The notes below the pieces were generated by a model. That model worked only from the letters and a program-made list of their open reading frames with translations. It was not told the origin of the DNA and did not search any database. Made by a program: the position numbers and the translations under genes. A DNA stretch of 64,000 bases. Source: Meconema thalassinum (taxonomy: Eukaryota > Arthropoda > Insecta > Orthoptera > Tettigoniidae). Numbering within the stretch: position 1 is the first letter of the stretch; each line of letters begins with the position of its first letter. Where the stretch lies: positions 196,170,289 to 196,234,288 of the forward strand of contig OX336391.1 in assembly GCA_946902985.2 (NCBI GenBank), read 5' to 3'. Below are positions 37,010-50,605 of this stretch, piece after piece.

Positions 37010-37390
37010 TTCTGGCCTCACCAAGCCAATCATGCAGTCTCGAACAGCCCGAGGGGGCGTTGCTACGCATCACGCAGTACAAGTCCGTCCAGGGGGACTT
37101 GACGCTGGAGCATCAACAGTAAATGCAGTCATTCCGACAGCCCGTGAGGGGCGTAAGGCTACATCACAGCACATGCAGTTTCAAACGGCCTGAGGGCACG
37201 TCACTGTGCTACATCACACACCGAATGCAGTTATTCTGACAACCCGTGAGGGGTGTTACTACGCATCAGTACAAGCAGGTCCAAATAGCCCAAGGGGGCG
37301 TTGCTACGCATCAGTATTCAGACAGCCGTGTGGGGCGTCACTCTGCGTCACATCGAAGACAGTTACCAGTACTCCTTGAGGGGAGAAACG
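37010..37390. repeat. Degenerate ~50-bp GC-rich tandem repeats
   Basis: About six to eight imperfect copies of ATGCAGT(C/T)..., (A/G)ACAGCCCG(T)GAGGGGCGT and CTACGCATCAC, in that order, in a region otherwise AT-rich. The copies vary in length and are heavily mutated. Confidence 0.65.
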
Positions 37391-38364
37391 CTGTATTACA
37401 CCGCAGAATTAATATCCGATAGCCATAGGCGTCGCAGAGAAATATTAAAGTATCACCGTGTTGAAAAAGTAGGAAAATCCTAGTTACAGGATTTAGGTCC
37501 GACAGTACACAAGTTTATAGTGGAAAGTTCGTAAGATCTAGTCAGAGCAGGCTGCGAACGTTGGATTTAAGGCGATAGGTCTTTAAATAGACGAACGAAT
37601 ATATCATAACGTACGGAAGTACCGTAACAGAAAGATAAACAATTATCTAAATTAAAGAACCCAAAAAGGGAAGAACAGAGTAAGGTTCATAACGTATTTC
37701 AGAAACGTAGGATTGCTAGAACCGATCAAATAAAGAAGAACGGAGACTATAAACATTATCTCCAAAGAGTAGACGAACTATTCTAAAGCACTAGACTCGA
37801 GAAGTACTAGCTGCTATAAAATAAATCCATAGGTCACCGATAGGTCATCGAGGAGACCTCTATCCGAATAGTCTTTCGCTAGGATCGATAAACCAGATCT
37901 ACAAAGAAGCCGTTCAAGCTAGATAAATAGCCGGTCATCCAGAATAGGAGTAGAAGAATTAGGATTCCAGGGAACAGTAGATGTTTCGAGACTTTCGTAT
38001 TCTGCGGGATAGGAAGCCGACATTGAATAAATTTCACCCTTGGAAACGGGAAATTAAGAGGACACGTGAGATAGGCTTAGAAATACGGCCTAGTGATCAA
38101 GAATTGTGAAGTGTAAATTTATCAAGATTGTGTGTTAAATTAATATTTTTTAGTGTTTATTGTGTGTTCTAAAGGGACACACCAGTGTATAAAATGTCGT
38201 CAATGTTAAGTGTCTTAAATATGTGTCAAGAAGTGTTTGTACATAAGATGAATTTCTATAATATGGAGTAAAATTTCAAAGTGGGCCAAAATGAAACACC
38301 GCACAAGAATAAAGGTCATGGGACGACCTTAAAACACATGTGAGTAATGAATTTCATTCTATTT

Positions 38365-38380
38365 TGGTGTCAGGGGATGA
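38365..38380 (+). promoter_or_regulatory. Possible primer-binding site (tRNA-Leu type)
   Basis: TGGTGTCAGGGGATGA begins with TGG and resembles the complement of a tRNA-Leu 3' end, as used to prime some Gypsy elements. If real, a ~2-kb LTR would end just before it. The bases before it are TATT rather than CA, and no second LTR copy is present, so this is weak. Confidence 0.25.
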
Positions 38381-38650
38381 CTGTGTACAAATCCACCGGA
38401 GTTTTTGAGTAAAAGGGATGTGTTTTAATAAATAAATACTGAATAAATAAGAACGCGGTCTGAACAAAAATAGAAATTATAAATAATTATGTAAAGGATA
38501 AATCCCGTAGAGGAAATATGTGAATAAAATGTTAATGTATTTGACAAATAACATAAGAGCAAGCGAAATATTAGTAATTATCATGAAAGATATTTAAATA
38601 AAGTAAATTTGAGATATGAAGGAAATAGCTTTTGAGCTTGTGTAAAGAAT

Positions 38651-38666
38651 AACGATATGAAATAAT
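38651..38666. repeat. (AAT)n microsatellite
   Basis: Short run of AAT triplets within the unclassified insertion. Confidence 0.7.
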
Positions 38667-40348
38667 AATAATAATAACCAAATAAGGAAATATTAAATAA
38701 AGATCAAATTAATTGATGTGAATAAAAGAGCGTTAGAGCCTTAATAAAAAGTATAGGCATGATGTTTAAATACATGTTCTTGAAAGAGAGAAAGTTATTG
38801 CAAAGGAAAAGAATAATAAAAAATTGAAATGTGTATCAATTGTTAATATGATATTATCAGTTCTTTGGATGACGCTAGGCGTAAAATGTATAGCGCAAAA
38901 GGAGCGCAATTAAAATAAAAAGTCACGCTAGGAACGCGTAAAAGTTAATGTACTTGGTAAATTATTTATGAGAGGTAGTTGATTGTAGCGAATTGAGATG
39001 TGGGATAAGTCCTCTATTTGTGACGTAGTATCACGAGGCATTGTGTATGTATTGAAAGGGAGCAAATGTATGGTATTGAGCGTAGGTCTATTAGCTATTG
39101 GCTGACCCTAAATCGCATTGTGTATAGTCCTCTATAAGGGAAAGGTTCCCGAGGCATGTGAAGAGATTCGAACCCAGAATCCTCTTATTTTGAAAGCCCC
39201 TTTATTATTCGTCGTTAATTGCTCTTCCACAATCAATGAGGACCTTTCATAATTAATAAACGCCAAGATTACGAATGTGGTTTTTAAGCCCAATAATATT
39301 GCTGATTGTTCACGCAGAGTAAAAGGCCAGGTCTCCACAAAGAACTGAGAATGGAAAGTTTGTGTTTTGTAAAGCATTTAAAGAGAGCTCTAGTTCGGGC
39401 CAGACGGGAAGGAGCCCGCACAGTCATAAATAACTATCATGTTTCACGGCCAGACCCCCGGAGTAGGAGGGTGTCTGGAGGTCGTTTTGTAAAGAGTAAT
39501 GAATACACCAGGAGTGTTTAAAGTTGTTAACGACCCGGGCGTTGAACCGAGGTCCTTGTAGATGGATATTTCCGCTTGCCTGTTCAGATCGTAGTTTTCT
39601 TATGTGATAATGGTCTTATAAGACATATGAGATAAATAACAATCCCTATTGTAATGTTGTATGGAAGTAGGATTCCACGAGTTAATTGAAGGCAACTAGG
39701 TTTCGGGAGTAACTATAGTTTTTTGACTGTGTCAAGTATCTTCATACTCTGGAGTACACAAGTGGTTTCCTGATTACCTTAATGTACTTATGAAACTAGA
39801 GAGAGATGATAACAGCTGAAAAATGTGTGAACAGGCCCAAATATTGAGTTAGATAATTAACATATAATTTTAAATGTAATTATACATTTGTTTTGAGGAT
39901 TAAGAAAATATAAAAAGTAGTATTTGAGGTGTACAAAGAATGACACCGTTATTATGTAAAGCATGGAGCCAAGGAGCTCGGAGTTATATAAAACTTACAG
40001 CTGAGGCTTTATGGAAGTAAAAATAAGTAGGAATTGTTGGTTTATGTGGAAACCATATGTTTTAATACAATATTTTGTTTTATTATATTGTGATTCCTTG
40101 TTCATTTGGAACAAGTAGATGATTATGGGTCAGTAATTAAATTGTTAAAGTGTTTGTAGCGCCATTAATTTTATTAATTAAATGTGTTAAAATAGGAGTT
40201 GATTTTGTTGTTATTTTTGCAAGTGTATCCTCTCATTAATCCAAAATATGTGAGTCACAGAGTGGGGGAACTTACCGCTGCACCGAAAATTCCGAATTGA
40301 GCTACGCAGGTATACTGTGATTGGCATATTTCTTGCTAAAAGCGTACA

Positions 40349-43300
40349 TTATTAATCTTAACTGGTCATCCAAGGGTATTTATTAATCTTAACTGGTCAT
40401 CCAAGGGTATTTATTAATCTTAACTGGTCATCCAAGGGTATTTATTAATCTTAACTGGTCATCCAAGTGTATTTATTAATCTTAACTTGTCATCCAAGGG
40501 TATTTATTAATCTTAACTGGTCATCCAAGGGTATTTATTAATCTTAACTGGTCATCCAAGGGTATTTATTAATCTTAACTGGTCATCCAAGGGTATTTAT
40601 TAATCTTAACTGGTCATCCAAGTGTATTTATTAATCTTAACTGGTCATCCAAGTGTATGTATTAATCTTAACTGGTCTTCCAAGGGTATTTACTAATCAT
40701 AACTGGTCATCCAAGGGTATTTACTAATCTTAAGTGGTCATCCAAGGGTATTTATTAATCTTAACTGGACATCCAAGGGTATTTATTAATCTTAACTGGT
40801 CATCCAAGGGTATTTATTAATCTTAACTGGTCATCCAAGGGTATTTATTAATCTTAACTGGTCATCCAAGCATATTTATTAATCTTAATTGGTCATCCAA
40901 GGGTATTTATTAATCTTAACTGGTCATCCAAGTGTATTTATTAATCTTAACTGGTCATCCAAGGGTATTTATTAATTTTAACTGGTCATCCAAGTGTATT
41001 TATTAATCTTAACTGGTCATCCAAGGGTATTTATTAATCTTAACTGGTCATCCAAGGGTATTTATTAATCTTAACTGGTCATCCAAGGGTATTTATTAAT
41101 CTTAACTGGTCATCCAAGGGTATTTATTAATCTTAACTGGTCATCCAAGGGTATTTATTAATCTTAACTGGTCATCCAAGGGTATTTATTAATCTTAACT
41201 GGTCATCCAAGGGTATTTATTAATCTTAACTGGTCATCCAAGGGTATTTATTAATCTTAACTGGTCATCCAAGGGTATTTATTAATCTTAACTGGTCATC
41301 CAAGGGTATTTATTAATCTTAACTGGTCATCCAAGGGTATTTATTAATCTTAACTGGTCTTCCAAGGGTATTTATTAATCTTAACTGGTCAAACAAGTGT
41401 ATTTATTAATCTTAACTGGTCATCCAAGCGTATTTATTAATCTTAACTGGTCATCCAAGTGTATTTATTAATCTTAACTTGTCATCCAAGGGTATTTATT
41501 AATCTTAACTGGTCATCCAAAGGTATTTATTAATCTTAACTGGTCATCCAAGGGTATTTATTAATCTTAACTGGTCCTCCAAGGGTATTTTTAATTTTAA
41601 CTGGTCTTCCAAGGGTATTTATTAATCTTAACTGGTCATCCAAGGGTATTTATGAACCTTAACTGGTCTTCCAAGGGTATAAATTAATCTTAACTGGTCA
41701 TCCAAGTGTATTTATTAATCTTAACTGGTCATCCAAGGGTATTTTTTAATCTTAAATGGTCATCCAAGGGTATTTACTAATCTTAACTGGTCATCCAAGG
41801 GTATTTATTAATCTTAACTGGTCATCCAAGGGTATTTATTAATCTTAACTGGTCATCCAAGGGTATTTATTAATCTTAACTGGTCATCCAAGTGTATTTA
41901 TTAATCTTAACTGGTCATCCAAGTGTATGTATTAATCTTAACTGGTCTTCCAAGGGTATTTACTAATCTTAATTGGTCATCCAAGGGTATTTATTAATCT
42001 TAACTGTGGTCTTCCAAGGGTATTTTTTAATCTTAACTGGTCATCCAAGTGTATTTGTTAATCTTAACTGGTCATCCAAGGGTATTTATTAATCTTAACT
42101 GGTCATCCAAGTGTATTTATTAATCTTAACTGGTCATCCAAGGGTATTTATTAATCTTAACTGGTCATCCAAGGGTATTTATTAATCTTAACTGGTCATC
42201 CAAGGGTATTTATTAATTTTAACTGGTCATCCAAGGGTATTTATTAATCTTAACTGGTCATCCAAGGGTATTTATTAATCTTAACTGGTCTTCCAAGGGT
42301 ATTTATTAATCTTAACTGGTCATCCAAGTGTATTTATTAATCTTAACTGGTCATCCAAGGGTATTTATTAATCTTACCTTGTCATCCACGAGTATTTATT
42401 AATCTTAACTGGTCATCCAAGGGTATTTATTAATCTTAACTGGTCATCCAAGGGTATTTATTAATCTCAACTGGTCATCCAAGGGTATTTATTAATCTTA
42501 ACTGGTCATCCAAGGGTATTTATTAATCTTAACTGGTCATCCAAGGGTATTTATTAATCTTAACTGGTCATCCAAGGGTATTTATTAATTTTAACTGGTC
42601 ATCCAAGTGTATTTATTAATCTTAACTGGTCATCCAAGGGTATTTATTAATCTTAACTGGTCATCCAAGGGTATTTATTAATCTTAACTGGTCATCCAAG
42701 GGTATTTATTAATCTTAACTGGTCATCCAAGGGTATTTATTAATTTTAACTGGTCATCCAAGGGTATTTATTAATTTTAACTGGTCATCCAAGGGTATTT
42801 ATTAATCTTAACTGGACATCCAAGGGTATTTATTAAGCTTAACTGGTCATCCAAGGGTATTTATTAATCTTAACTGGTCATCCAAAGGTATTTATTAATC
42901 TTAACTGGACATCCAAGGGTATTTATTAATCTTAACTGGTCATCCAAGTGTATTTATTAATCTTAACTGGTCATCCAAGTGTATGTATTAATCTTAACTG
43001 GTCTTCCAAGGGTATTTACTAATCTTAACTGGTCATCTAAGGGTATTTACTAATCTTAACTGGTCATCCAAGGGTATTTATTAATCTTAACTGGACATCC
43101 AAGGGTATTTATTAATCTTAACTGGTCATCCAAGGGTATTTATTAATCTTAACTGGTCATCCAAGGGTATTTATTAATCTTAACTGGTCATCCAAGCGTA
43201 TTTATTAATCTTAATTGGTCATCCAAGGGTATTTATTAATCTTAACTGGTCATCCAAGTGTATTTATTAATCTTAACTGGTCATCCAAGGTTATTTATTA

Positions 43301-46055
43301 ATCTTAACTGGTCATCCAAGTGTATTTATTAATCTTAACTGGTCATCCAAGGGTATTTATTAATCTTAACTGGTCATCCAAGGGTATTTATTAACCTTAA
43401 CTGGTCATCCAAGGGTATTTATTAATCTTAACTGGTCATCCAAGGGTATTTATTAATCTTAACTGGTCATCCAAGGGTATTTATTAATCTTAACTGGTCT
43501 TCCAAGGGTATTTATTAATCTTAACTGGTCATCCAAGGGTATTTATTATTCTTAACTGGTCATCCAAGGGTATTTATTAATCTTAACTGGTCATCCAAGG
43601 GTATTTATTAATCTTAACTGGTCAGCCAAGGGTATTTATTAATCTTAACTGGTCATCCAAGGGTATTTATTAATCTTAACTGGTCATCCAAGGGTATTTA
43701 TTAATCTTAACTGGTCTTCCAAGGGTATTTATTAATCTTAACTGGTCATCCAAGTGTATTTATTAATCTTAACTGGTCATCCAAGCGTATTTATTAATCT
43801 TAACTGGTCATCCAAGTGTATTTATTAATCTTAACTTGTCATCCAAGGGTATTTATTAATCTTAACTGGTCATCCAAAGGTATTTATTAATCTTAACTGG
43901 TCATCCAAGGGTATTTATTAATCTTAACTGGTCATCCAAGGGTATTTTTAATTTTAACTGGTCTTCCAAGGGTATTTATTAATCTTAACTGGTCATCCAA
44001 GGGTATTTATGAACCTTAACTGGTCTTCCAAGGGTATTAATTAATCTTAACTGGTCATCCGAGTGTATTTATTAATCTTAACTGGTCATCCAAGGGTATT
44101 TATTAATCTTAACTGGTCATCCAAGGGTATTTACTAATCTTAACTGGTCATCCAAGGGTATTTATTAATCTTACCTGGTCATCCAAGGGTATTTATTAAT
44201 CTTAACTGGTCATCCTAGTGTATTTATTAATCTTAACTGGTCATCCAAGTGTATGTATTAATCTTAACTGGTCTTCCAAGGGTATTTACTAATCTTAACT
44301 GGTCATCCAACGGTATTTATTAATCTTAACTGGTCTTCCAAGGGTATTTTTTAATCTTAACTGGTCATCCAAGTGTATTTATTAATCATAACTGGTCATC
44401 CAAGGGTATTTATTAATCTTAACTGGTCATCCAAGGGTATTTATTAATCTTAACTGGTCATCCAAGGGTATTTATTAATCTTAACTGGTCATCCATGGGT
44501 ATTTATTAATCTTAACTGGTCATCCAAGGGTATTTATTAATCTTAACTGGTCATCCAAGGGTATTTATTAATCTTAACTGGTCTTCCAAGGGTATTTATT
44601 AATCTTAACTGGTCATCCAAGTGTATTTATTAATCTTAACTGGTCATCCAAGGGTATTTATTAATCTTACCTGGTCATCCACGTGTATTTATTAATCTTA
44701 ACTGGTCATCCGAGGGTATTTATTAATCTTAACTGGTCATCCAAGGGTATTTATTAATCTTAACTGGTCATCCAAGGGTATTTATTAATCTTAACTGGTC
44801 ATCCAAGGGTATTTATTAATCTTAACTGGTCATCCAAGGGTATTTATTAATCTTAACTGGTCATCCAAGTGTATTTATTAATCTTAACTGGTCATCCAAG
44901 GGTATTTATTAATCTTAACTGGTCATCCAAGGGTATTTATTAATCTTAACTGGTCATGCAAGGGTATTTATTAATCTTAACTGGTCATCCAAGGGTATTT
45001 ATTAATCTTAACTGGTCATCCAAGGGTATTTATTAATCTTAACTGGTCATCCAAGGGTATATATTAATCTTAATTGGTCATCGAAGGGTATTTATTAATC
45101 TTAACTGGTCTTCCAAGGGTATTTATTAATCTTAACTGGTCATCCAAGGGTATTTATTAATCTTAACAGGTCATCCAACGGTATTTATTAATCTTAACTG
45201 GTCTTCCAAGGGTATTTATTAATCTTAACTGGTCATCCAAGGGTATTTACTAATCTTAAATGGTCATCCAAGGGTATTTACTAATCTTAACTGGTCATCC
45301 AAGGGCATTTACTAATCTTAACTGGTCATCCAAGGGTATTTATTAATCTTAACTGGTCATCCAAGGGTATTTACTAATCTTAACTGGTCATCCAAGGGTA
45401 TTTATTAATCTTAACTGGTCATCCAAGGGTATTTACTAATCTAAACTGGTCATCTAAGGGTATTTATTAATCCTAACTGGTCATCCAAGGGTATTTACTA
45501 ATCTTAACTGGCATCCAAGGGTATTTATTAATCTTAACTGGTCATCCAAGTGTATTTATTAATCTTAACTGGTCATCCAAGTGTATGTATTAATCTTAAC
45601 TGGTCTTCCAAGGGTATTTACTAATCTTAACTGGTCATCCAAGGGTATTTACTAATCTTAACTGGTCATCCAAGGGTATTTATTAATCTTAACTGGTCAT
45701 CCAAGGGTATTTATTAATCTTAACTGGTCATCCAAGGGTATTTATTAATCTTAACTGGTCATCCAAGGGTATTTATTAATCTTAACTGGTCATCCAAGGG
45801 TATTTATTAATCTTAACTGGTCATCCAAGGGTATTTATTAATCTTAACAGGTCATCCAAGGGTATTTATTAATCTTATCTGGTCTTCCAAGGGTATTTAT
45901 TAATCTTAACTGGTCATCCAAGGGTATTTACTAATCTTAAATGGTCATCCAAGGGTATTTACTAATCTTAACTGGTCATCCAAGGGCATTTACTAATCTT
46001 AACTGGTCATTCAAGGGTATTTATTAATCTTAACTGGTCATCCAAGGGTATTTAT
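40349..46055. repeat. Satellite block 6
   Basis: From about 44041 it forms the first part of a 3707-bp block that recurs downstream. Odd monomers include TAACTGTGGTCTTCC near 42001 and GTATTTTTAATTTTAAC near 41587 and 43944, the latter shared between two places. Confidence 0.95.
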
Positions 46056-46303
46056 GGTAAATATTCTTTTGTAAACCGTGCCATTGATAACTGGAACTCT
46101 CTACCTGCCGCAGTCTTAGAGCCTTTTCCCAAACATATAGGTGTGTTTAAGAAAAGACTGACAATTTGTGTAAATTCTCCAGTTTAATTGTTGTATAATT
46201 GTTATTGAATTGATATGTATAACTATTTATTTGTTATGTATATCCAATTTGCCACCGGGGGACACTCCCCCCATTGCAAATAAATGAATGAATGAATGAA
46301 TGA
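46056..46303 (+). mobile_element. CR1/L2-like LINE 3' fragment, copy 2
   Basis: 248 bp. It has the same left junction (GGGTATTTAT then GGTAAATATTC) and right junction (GAATG then ATTTATTAATCTAAAC) as copy 1. It is therefore an amplified descendant, not a new insertion. It differs from copy 1 by a few bases and tail length. Confidence 0.8.
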
Positions 46304-46898
46304 ATTTATTAATCTAAACTGGTCATCCAAGGGTATTTACTAATCTTAACTGTTCATCCAAGGGTATTTATTAATCTTAACTGGTCATCCAAGGGTATTT
46401 ACTAATCATAACTGGTCATCCAAGGGTATTTATTAATCTTAACTGGTCATCCAAGGGTATTTACTAATCTTAACTGGTCATCCAAGGGTATTTATTAATC
46501 CTAACTGGTCATCCAAGGGTATTTACTAATCTTAACTGGTCGTCCAAGGGTATTTATTAATCTTAACTGGTCATCCAAGTGTATTTATTAATCTTAACTG
46601 GTCATCCAAGTGTATGTATTAATCTTAACTGGTCTTCCAAGGGTATTTACTAATCTTAACTGGTCATCCAAGGGTAATTACTAATCTTAACTGGTCATCC
46701 AAGGGTATTTATTAATCTTAACTGGTCATCCAAGGGTATTTATTAATCTTAACTGGTCATCCAAGGGTATTTATTAATCTTAACTGGTCATCCAAGGGTA
46801 TTTATTAATCTTAACTGGTCATCCAAGGGTATTTATTAATCTTAACTGGTCATCCAAGGGTATTTATTAATCTTAACTGGTCATCCAAGGGTATTTAT

Positions 46899-47154
46899 GG
46901 TAAATATTCTTTTGTAAACCGTACCATTGATAACTGGAACTCTCTACCTGCCGCAGTCTTAGAGCCTTTTCCCAAACATATAGGTGTGTTTAAGAAAAGA
47001 CTGACTATTTGTGTAAATTCTCCAGTTTAATTGTTGTATAATTGTTATTGAATTGTTATGTATAACTATTTATTTGTTATGTATATCCAATTTGCCACCG
47101 GGGGACACTCCCCCCATTGCAAATAAATGAATGAATGAATGAATGAATGAATGA
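46899..47154 (+). mobile_element. CR1/L2-like LINE 3' fragment, copy 3
   Basis: 256 bp. It has two more GAAT tail units than copy 2 and reads NRTIDNWNSLP instead of NRAIDNWNSLP. Both junctions are the same as in the other copies. It lies 843 bp after copy 2. Confidence 0.8.
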
Positions 47155-49762
47155 ATTTATTAATCTAAACTGGTCATCCAAGGGTATTTACTAATCTTAA
47201 CTGGTCATCCAAGGGTATTTATTAATCTTAACTGGTCATCCAAGGGTATTTACTAATCTTAACTGGTCATCCAAGGGTATTTATTAATCTTAACTGGTCA
47301 TCCAAGGGTATTTACTAATCTTAACTGGTCATCTAAGGGTATTTATTAATCCTAACTGGTCATCCAAGGGTATTTACTAATCTTAACTGGCATCCAAGGG
47401 TATTTATTAATCTTAACTGGTCATCCAAGTGTATTTCTTAATCTTAACTGGTCATCCAAGTGTATGTATTAATCTTAACTGGTCTTCCAAGGGTATTTAC
47501 TAATCTTAACTGGTCATCCAAGGGTATTTACTAATCTTAACTGGTCATCCAAGGGTATTTATTAATCTTAACTGGTCATCCAAGGGTATTTATTAATCTT
47601 AACTGGTCATCCAAGGGTATTTATTAATCTTAACTGGTCATCCAAGGGTATTTATTAATCTTAACTGGTCATCCAAGGGTATTTATTAATCTTAACTAGT
47701 CATCCAAGGGTATGTATTAATCTTAACTGGTCATCCAAGGGTATTTATTAATCTTAACTGGTCATCCAAGTGTATTTATTAATCTTAACTGGTCATCCAA
47801 GGGTATTTATTAATCTTAACTGGTCATCCAAGGGTATTTACTAATCTTAACTGGTCATCCAAGGGTATTTATTAATCTTACCTGGTCATCCAAGGGTATT
47901 TATTAATCTTAACTGGTCATCCTAGTGTATTTATTAATCTTAACTGGTCATCCAAGTGTATGTATTAATCTTAACTGGTCTTCCAAGGGTATTTACTAAT
48001 CTTAACTGGTCATCCAACGGTATTTATTAATCTTAACTGGTCTTCCAAGGGTATTTTTTAATCTTAACTGGTCATCCAAGTGTATTTATTAATCATAACT
48101 GGTCATCCAAGGGTATTTATTAATCTTAACTGGTCATCCAAGGGTATTTATTAATCTTAACTGGTCATCCAAGGGTATTTATTAATCTTAACTGGTCATC
48201 CATGGGTATTTATTAATCTTAACTGGTCATCCAAGGGTATTTATTAATCTTAACTGGTCATCCAAGGGTATTTATTAATCTTAACTGGTCTTCCAAGGGT
48301 ATTTATTAATCTTAACTGGTCATCCAAGTGTATTTATTAATCTTAACTGGTCATCCAAGGGTATTTATTAATCTTACCTGGTCATCCACGTGTATTTATT
48401 AATCTTAACTGGTCATCCGAGGGTATTTATTAATCTTAACTGGTCATCCAAGGGTATTTATTAATCTTAACTGGTCATCCAAGGGTATTTATTAATCTTA
48501 ACTGGTCATCCAAGGGTATTTATTAATCTTAACTGGTCATCCAAGGGTATTTATTAATCTTAACTGGTCATCCAAGTGTATTTATTAATCTTAACTGGTC
48601 ATCCAAGGGTATTTATTAATCTTAACTGGTCATCCAAGGGTATTTATTAATCTTAACTGGTCATGCAAGGGTATTTATTAATCTTAACTGGTCATCCAAG
48701 GGTATTTATTAATCTTAACTGGTCATCCAAGGGTATTTATTAATCTTAACTGGTCATCCAAGGGTATATATTAATCTTAATTGGTCATCGAAGGGTATTT
48801 ATTAATCTTAACTGGTCTTCCAAGGGTATTTATTAATCTTAACTGGTCATCCAAGGGTATTTATTAATCTTAACAGGTCATCCAACGGTATTTATTAATC
48901 TTAACTGGTCTTCCAAGGGTATTTATTAATCTTAACTGGTCATCCAAGGGTATTTACTAATCTTAAATGGTCATCCAAGGGTATTTACTAATCTTAACTG
49001 GTCATCCAAGGGCATTTACTAATCTTAACTGGTCATCCAAGGGTATTTATTAATCTTAACTGGTCATCCAAGGGTATTTACTAATCTTAACTGGTCATCC
49101 AAGGGTATTTATTAATCTTAACTGGTCATCCAAGGGTATTTACTAATCTAAACTGGTCATCTAAGGGTATTTATTAATCCTAACTGGTCATCCAAGGGTA
49201 TTTACTAATCTTAACTGGCATCCAAGGGTATTTATTAATCTTAACTGGTCATCCAAGTGTATTTATTAATCTTAACTGGTCATCCAAGTGTATGTATTAA
49301 TCTTAACTGGTCTTCCAAGGGTATTTACTAATCTTAACTGGTCATCCAAGGGTATTTACTAATCTTAACTGGTCATCCAAGGGTATTTATTAATCTTAAC
49401 TGGTCATCCAAGGGTATTTATTAATCTTAACTGGTCATCCAAGGGTATTTATTAATCTTAACTGGTCATCCAAGGGTATTTATTAATCTTAACTGGTCAT
49501 CCAAGGGTATTTATTAATCTTAACTGGTCATCCAAGGGTATTTATTAATCTTAACAGGTCATCCAAGGGTATTTATTAATCTTATCTGGTCTTCCAAGGG
49601 TATTTATTAATCTTAACTGGTCATCCAAGGGTATTTACTAATCTTAAATGGTCATCCAAGGGTATTTACTAATCTTAACTGGTCATCCAAGGGCATTTAC
49701 TAATCCTAACTGGTCATTCAAGGGTATTTATTAATCTTAACTGGTCATCCAAGGGTATTTAT

Positions 49763-50010
49763 GGTAAATATTCTTTTGTAAACCGTGCCATTGATAACTG
49801 GAACTCTCTACCTGCCGCAGTCTTAGAGCCTTTTCCCAAACATATAGGTGTGTTTAAGAAAAGACTGACAATTTGTGTAAATTCTCCAGTTTAATTGTTG
49901 TATAATTGTTATTGAATTGATATGTATAACTATTTATTTGTTATGTATATCCAATTTGCCACCGGGGGACACTCCCCCCATTGCAAATAAATGAATGAAT
50001 GAATGAATGA
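49763..50010 (+). mobile_element. CR1/L2-like LINE 3' fragment, copy 4
   Basis: Counterpart of copy 2 in the second 3707-bp block, with the same length and the same ACTGACAATTTG and GAATTGATATG variants. Confidence 0.8.
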
Positions 50011-50605
50011 ATTTATTAATCTAAACTGGTCATCCAAGGGTATTTACTAATCTTAACTGTTCATCCAAGGGTATTTATTAATCTTAACTGGTCATCCAAG
50101 GGTATTTACTAATCATAACTGGTCATCCAAGGGTATTTATTAATCTTAACTGGTCATCCAAGGGTATTTACTAATCTTAACTGGTCATCCAAGGGTATTT
50201 ATTAATCCTAACTGGTCATCCAAGGGTATTTACTAATCTTAACTGGTCGTCCAAGGGTATTTATTAATCTTAACTGGTCATCCAAGTGTATTTATTAATC
50301 TTAACTGGTCATCCAAGTGTATGTATTAATCTTAACTGGTCTTCCAAGGGTATTTACTAATCTTAACTGGTCATCCAAGGGTAATTACTAATCTTAACTG
50401 GTCATCCAAGGGTATTTATTAATCTTAACTGGTCATCCAAGGGTATTTATTAATCTTAACTGGTCATCCAAGGGTATTTATTAATCTTAACTGGTCATCC
50501 AAGGGTATTTATTAATCTTAACTGGTCATCCAAGGGTATTTATTAATCTTAACTGGTCATCCAAGGGTATTTATTAATCTTAACTGGTCATCCAAGGGTA
50601 TTTAT

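Larger units (their letters stand above)
36313..40348. mobile_element. Unclassified 4.0-kb insertion with TG...CA ends
   Basis: It starts TGAACCCATGTG and ends GCGTACA. TTAT flanks it (36309-36312 and 40349-40352), and removing it restores a normal satellite monomer. TG...CA ends with a 4-bp TSD are those of LTR retrotransposons. No pair of long terminal repeats and no gag/pol frame was found. It could be a very long solo LTR, a non-autonomous LTR derivative, or something else. Inside are degenerate GC-rich repeats (37010-37390), a possible primer-binding site (38365) and a B-box-like minus-strand GGGTTCGAATCTC near 39160. Short open frames such as 36651-36923 (90 aa) have no recognisable domain. 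Confidence 0.6.
44041..47747. repeat. 3707-bp tandem block, copy 1
   Basis: It contains satellite plus LINE fragments 2 and 3. Landmarks recur 3707 bp later: TTACCTGGTC (44171 and 47878), the fragment starts (46056 and 49763; 46899 and 50606), and TTCTTAATC (near 47434 and 51141). The left edge lies near 44040, where upstream TTATGAACC monomers have no counterpart. Confidence 0.85.

Noticed and set aside
36313..40348. Complete LTR retrotransposon
   Set aside because: No duplicated terminal sequence and no gag, protease, RT or integrase motifs were found in any frame.
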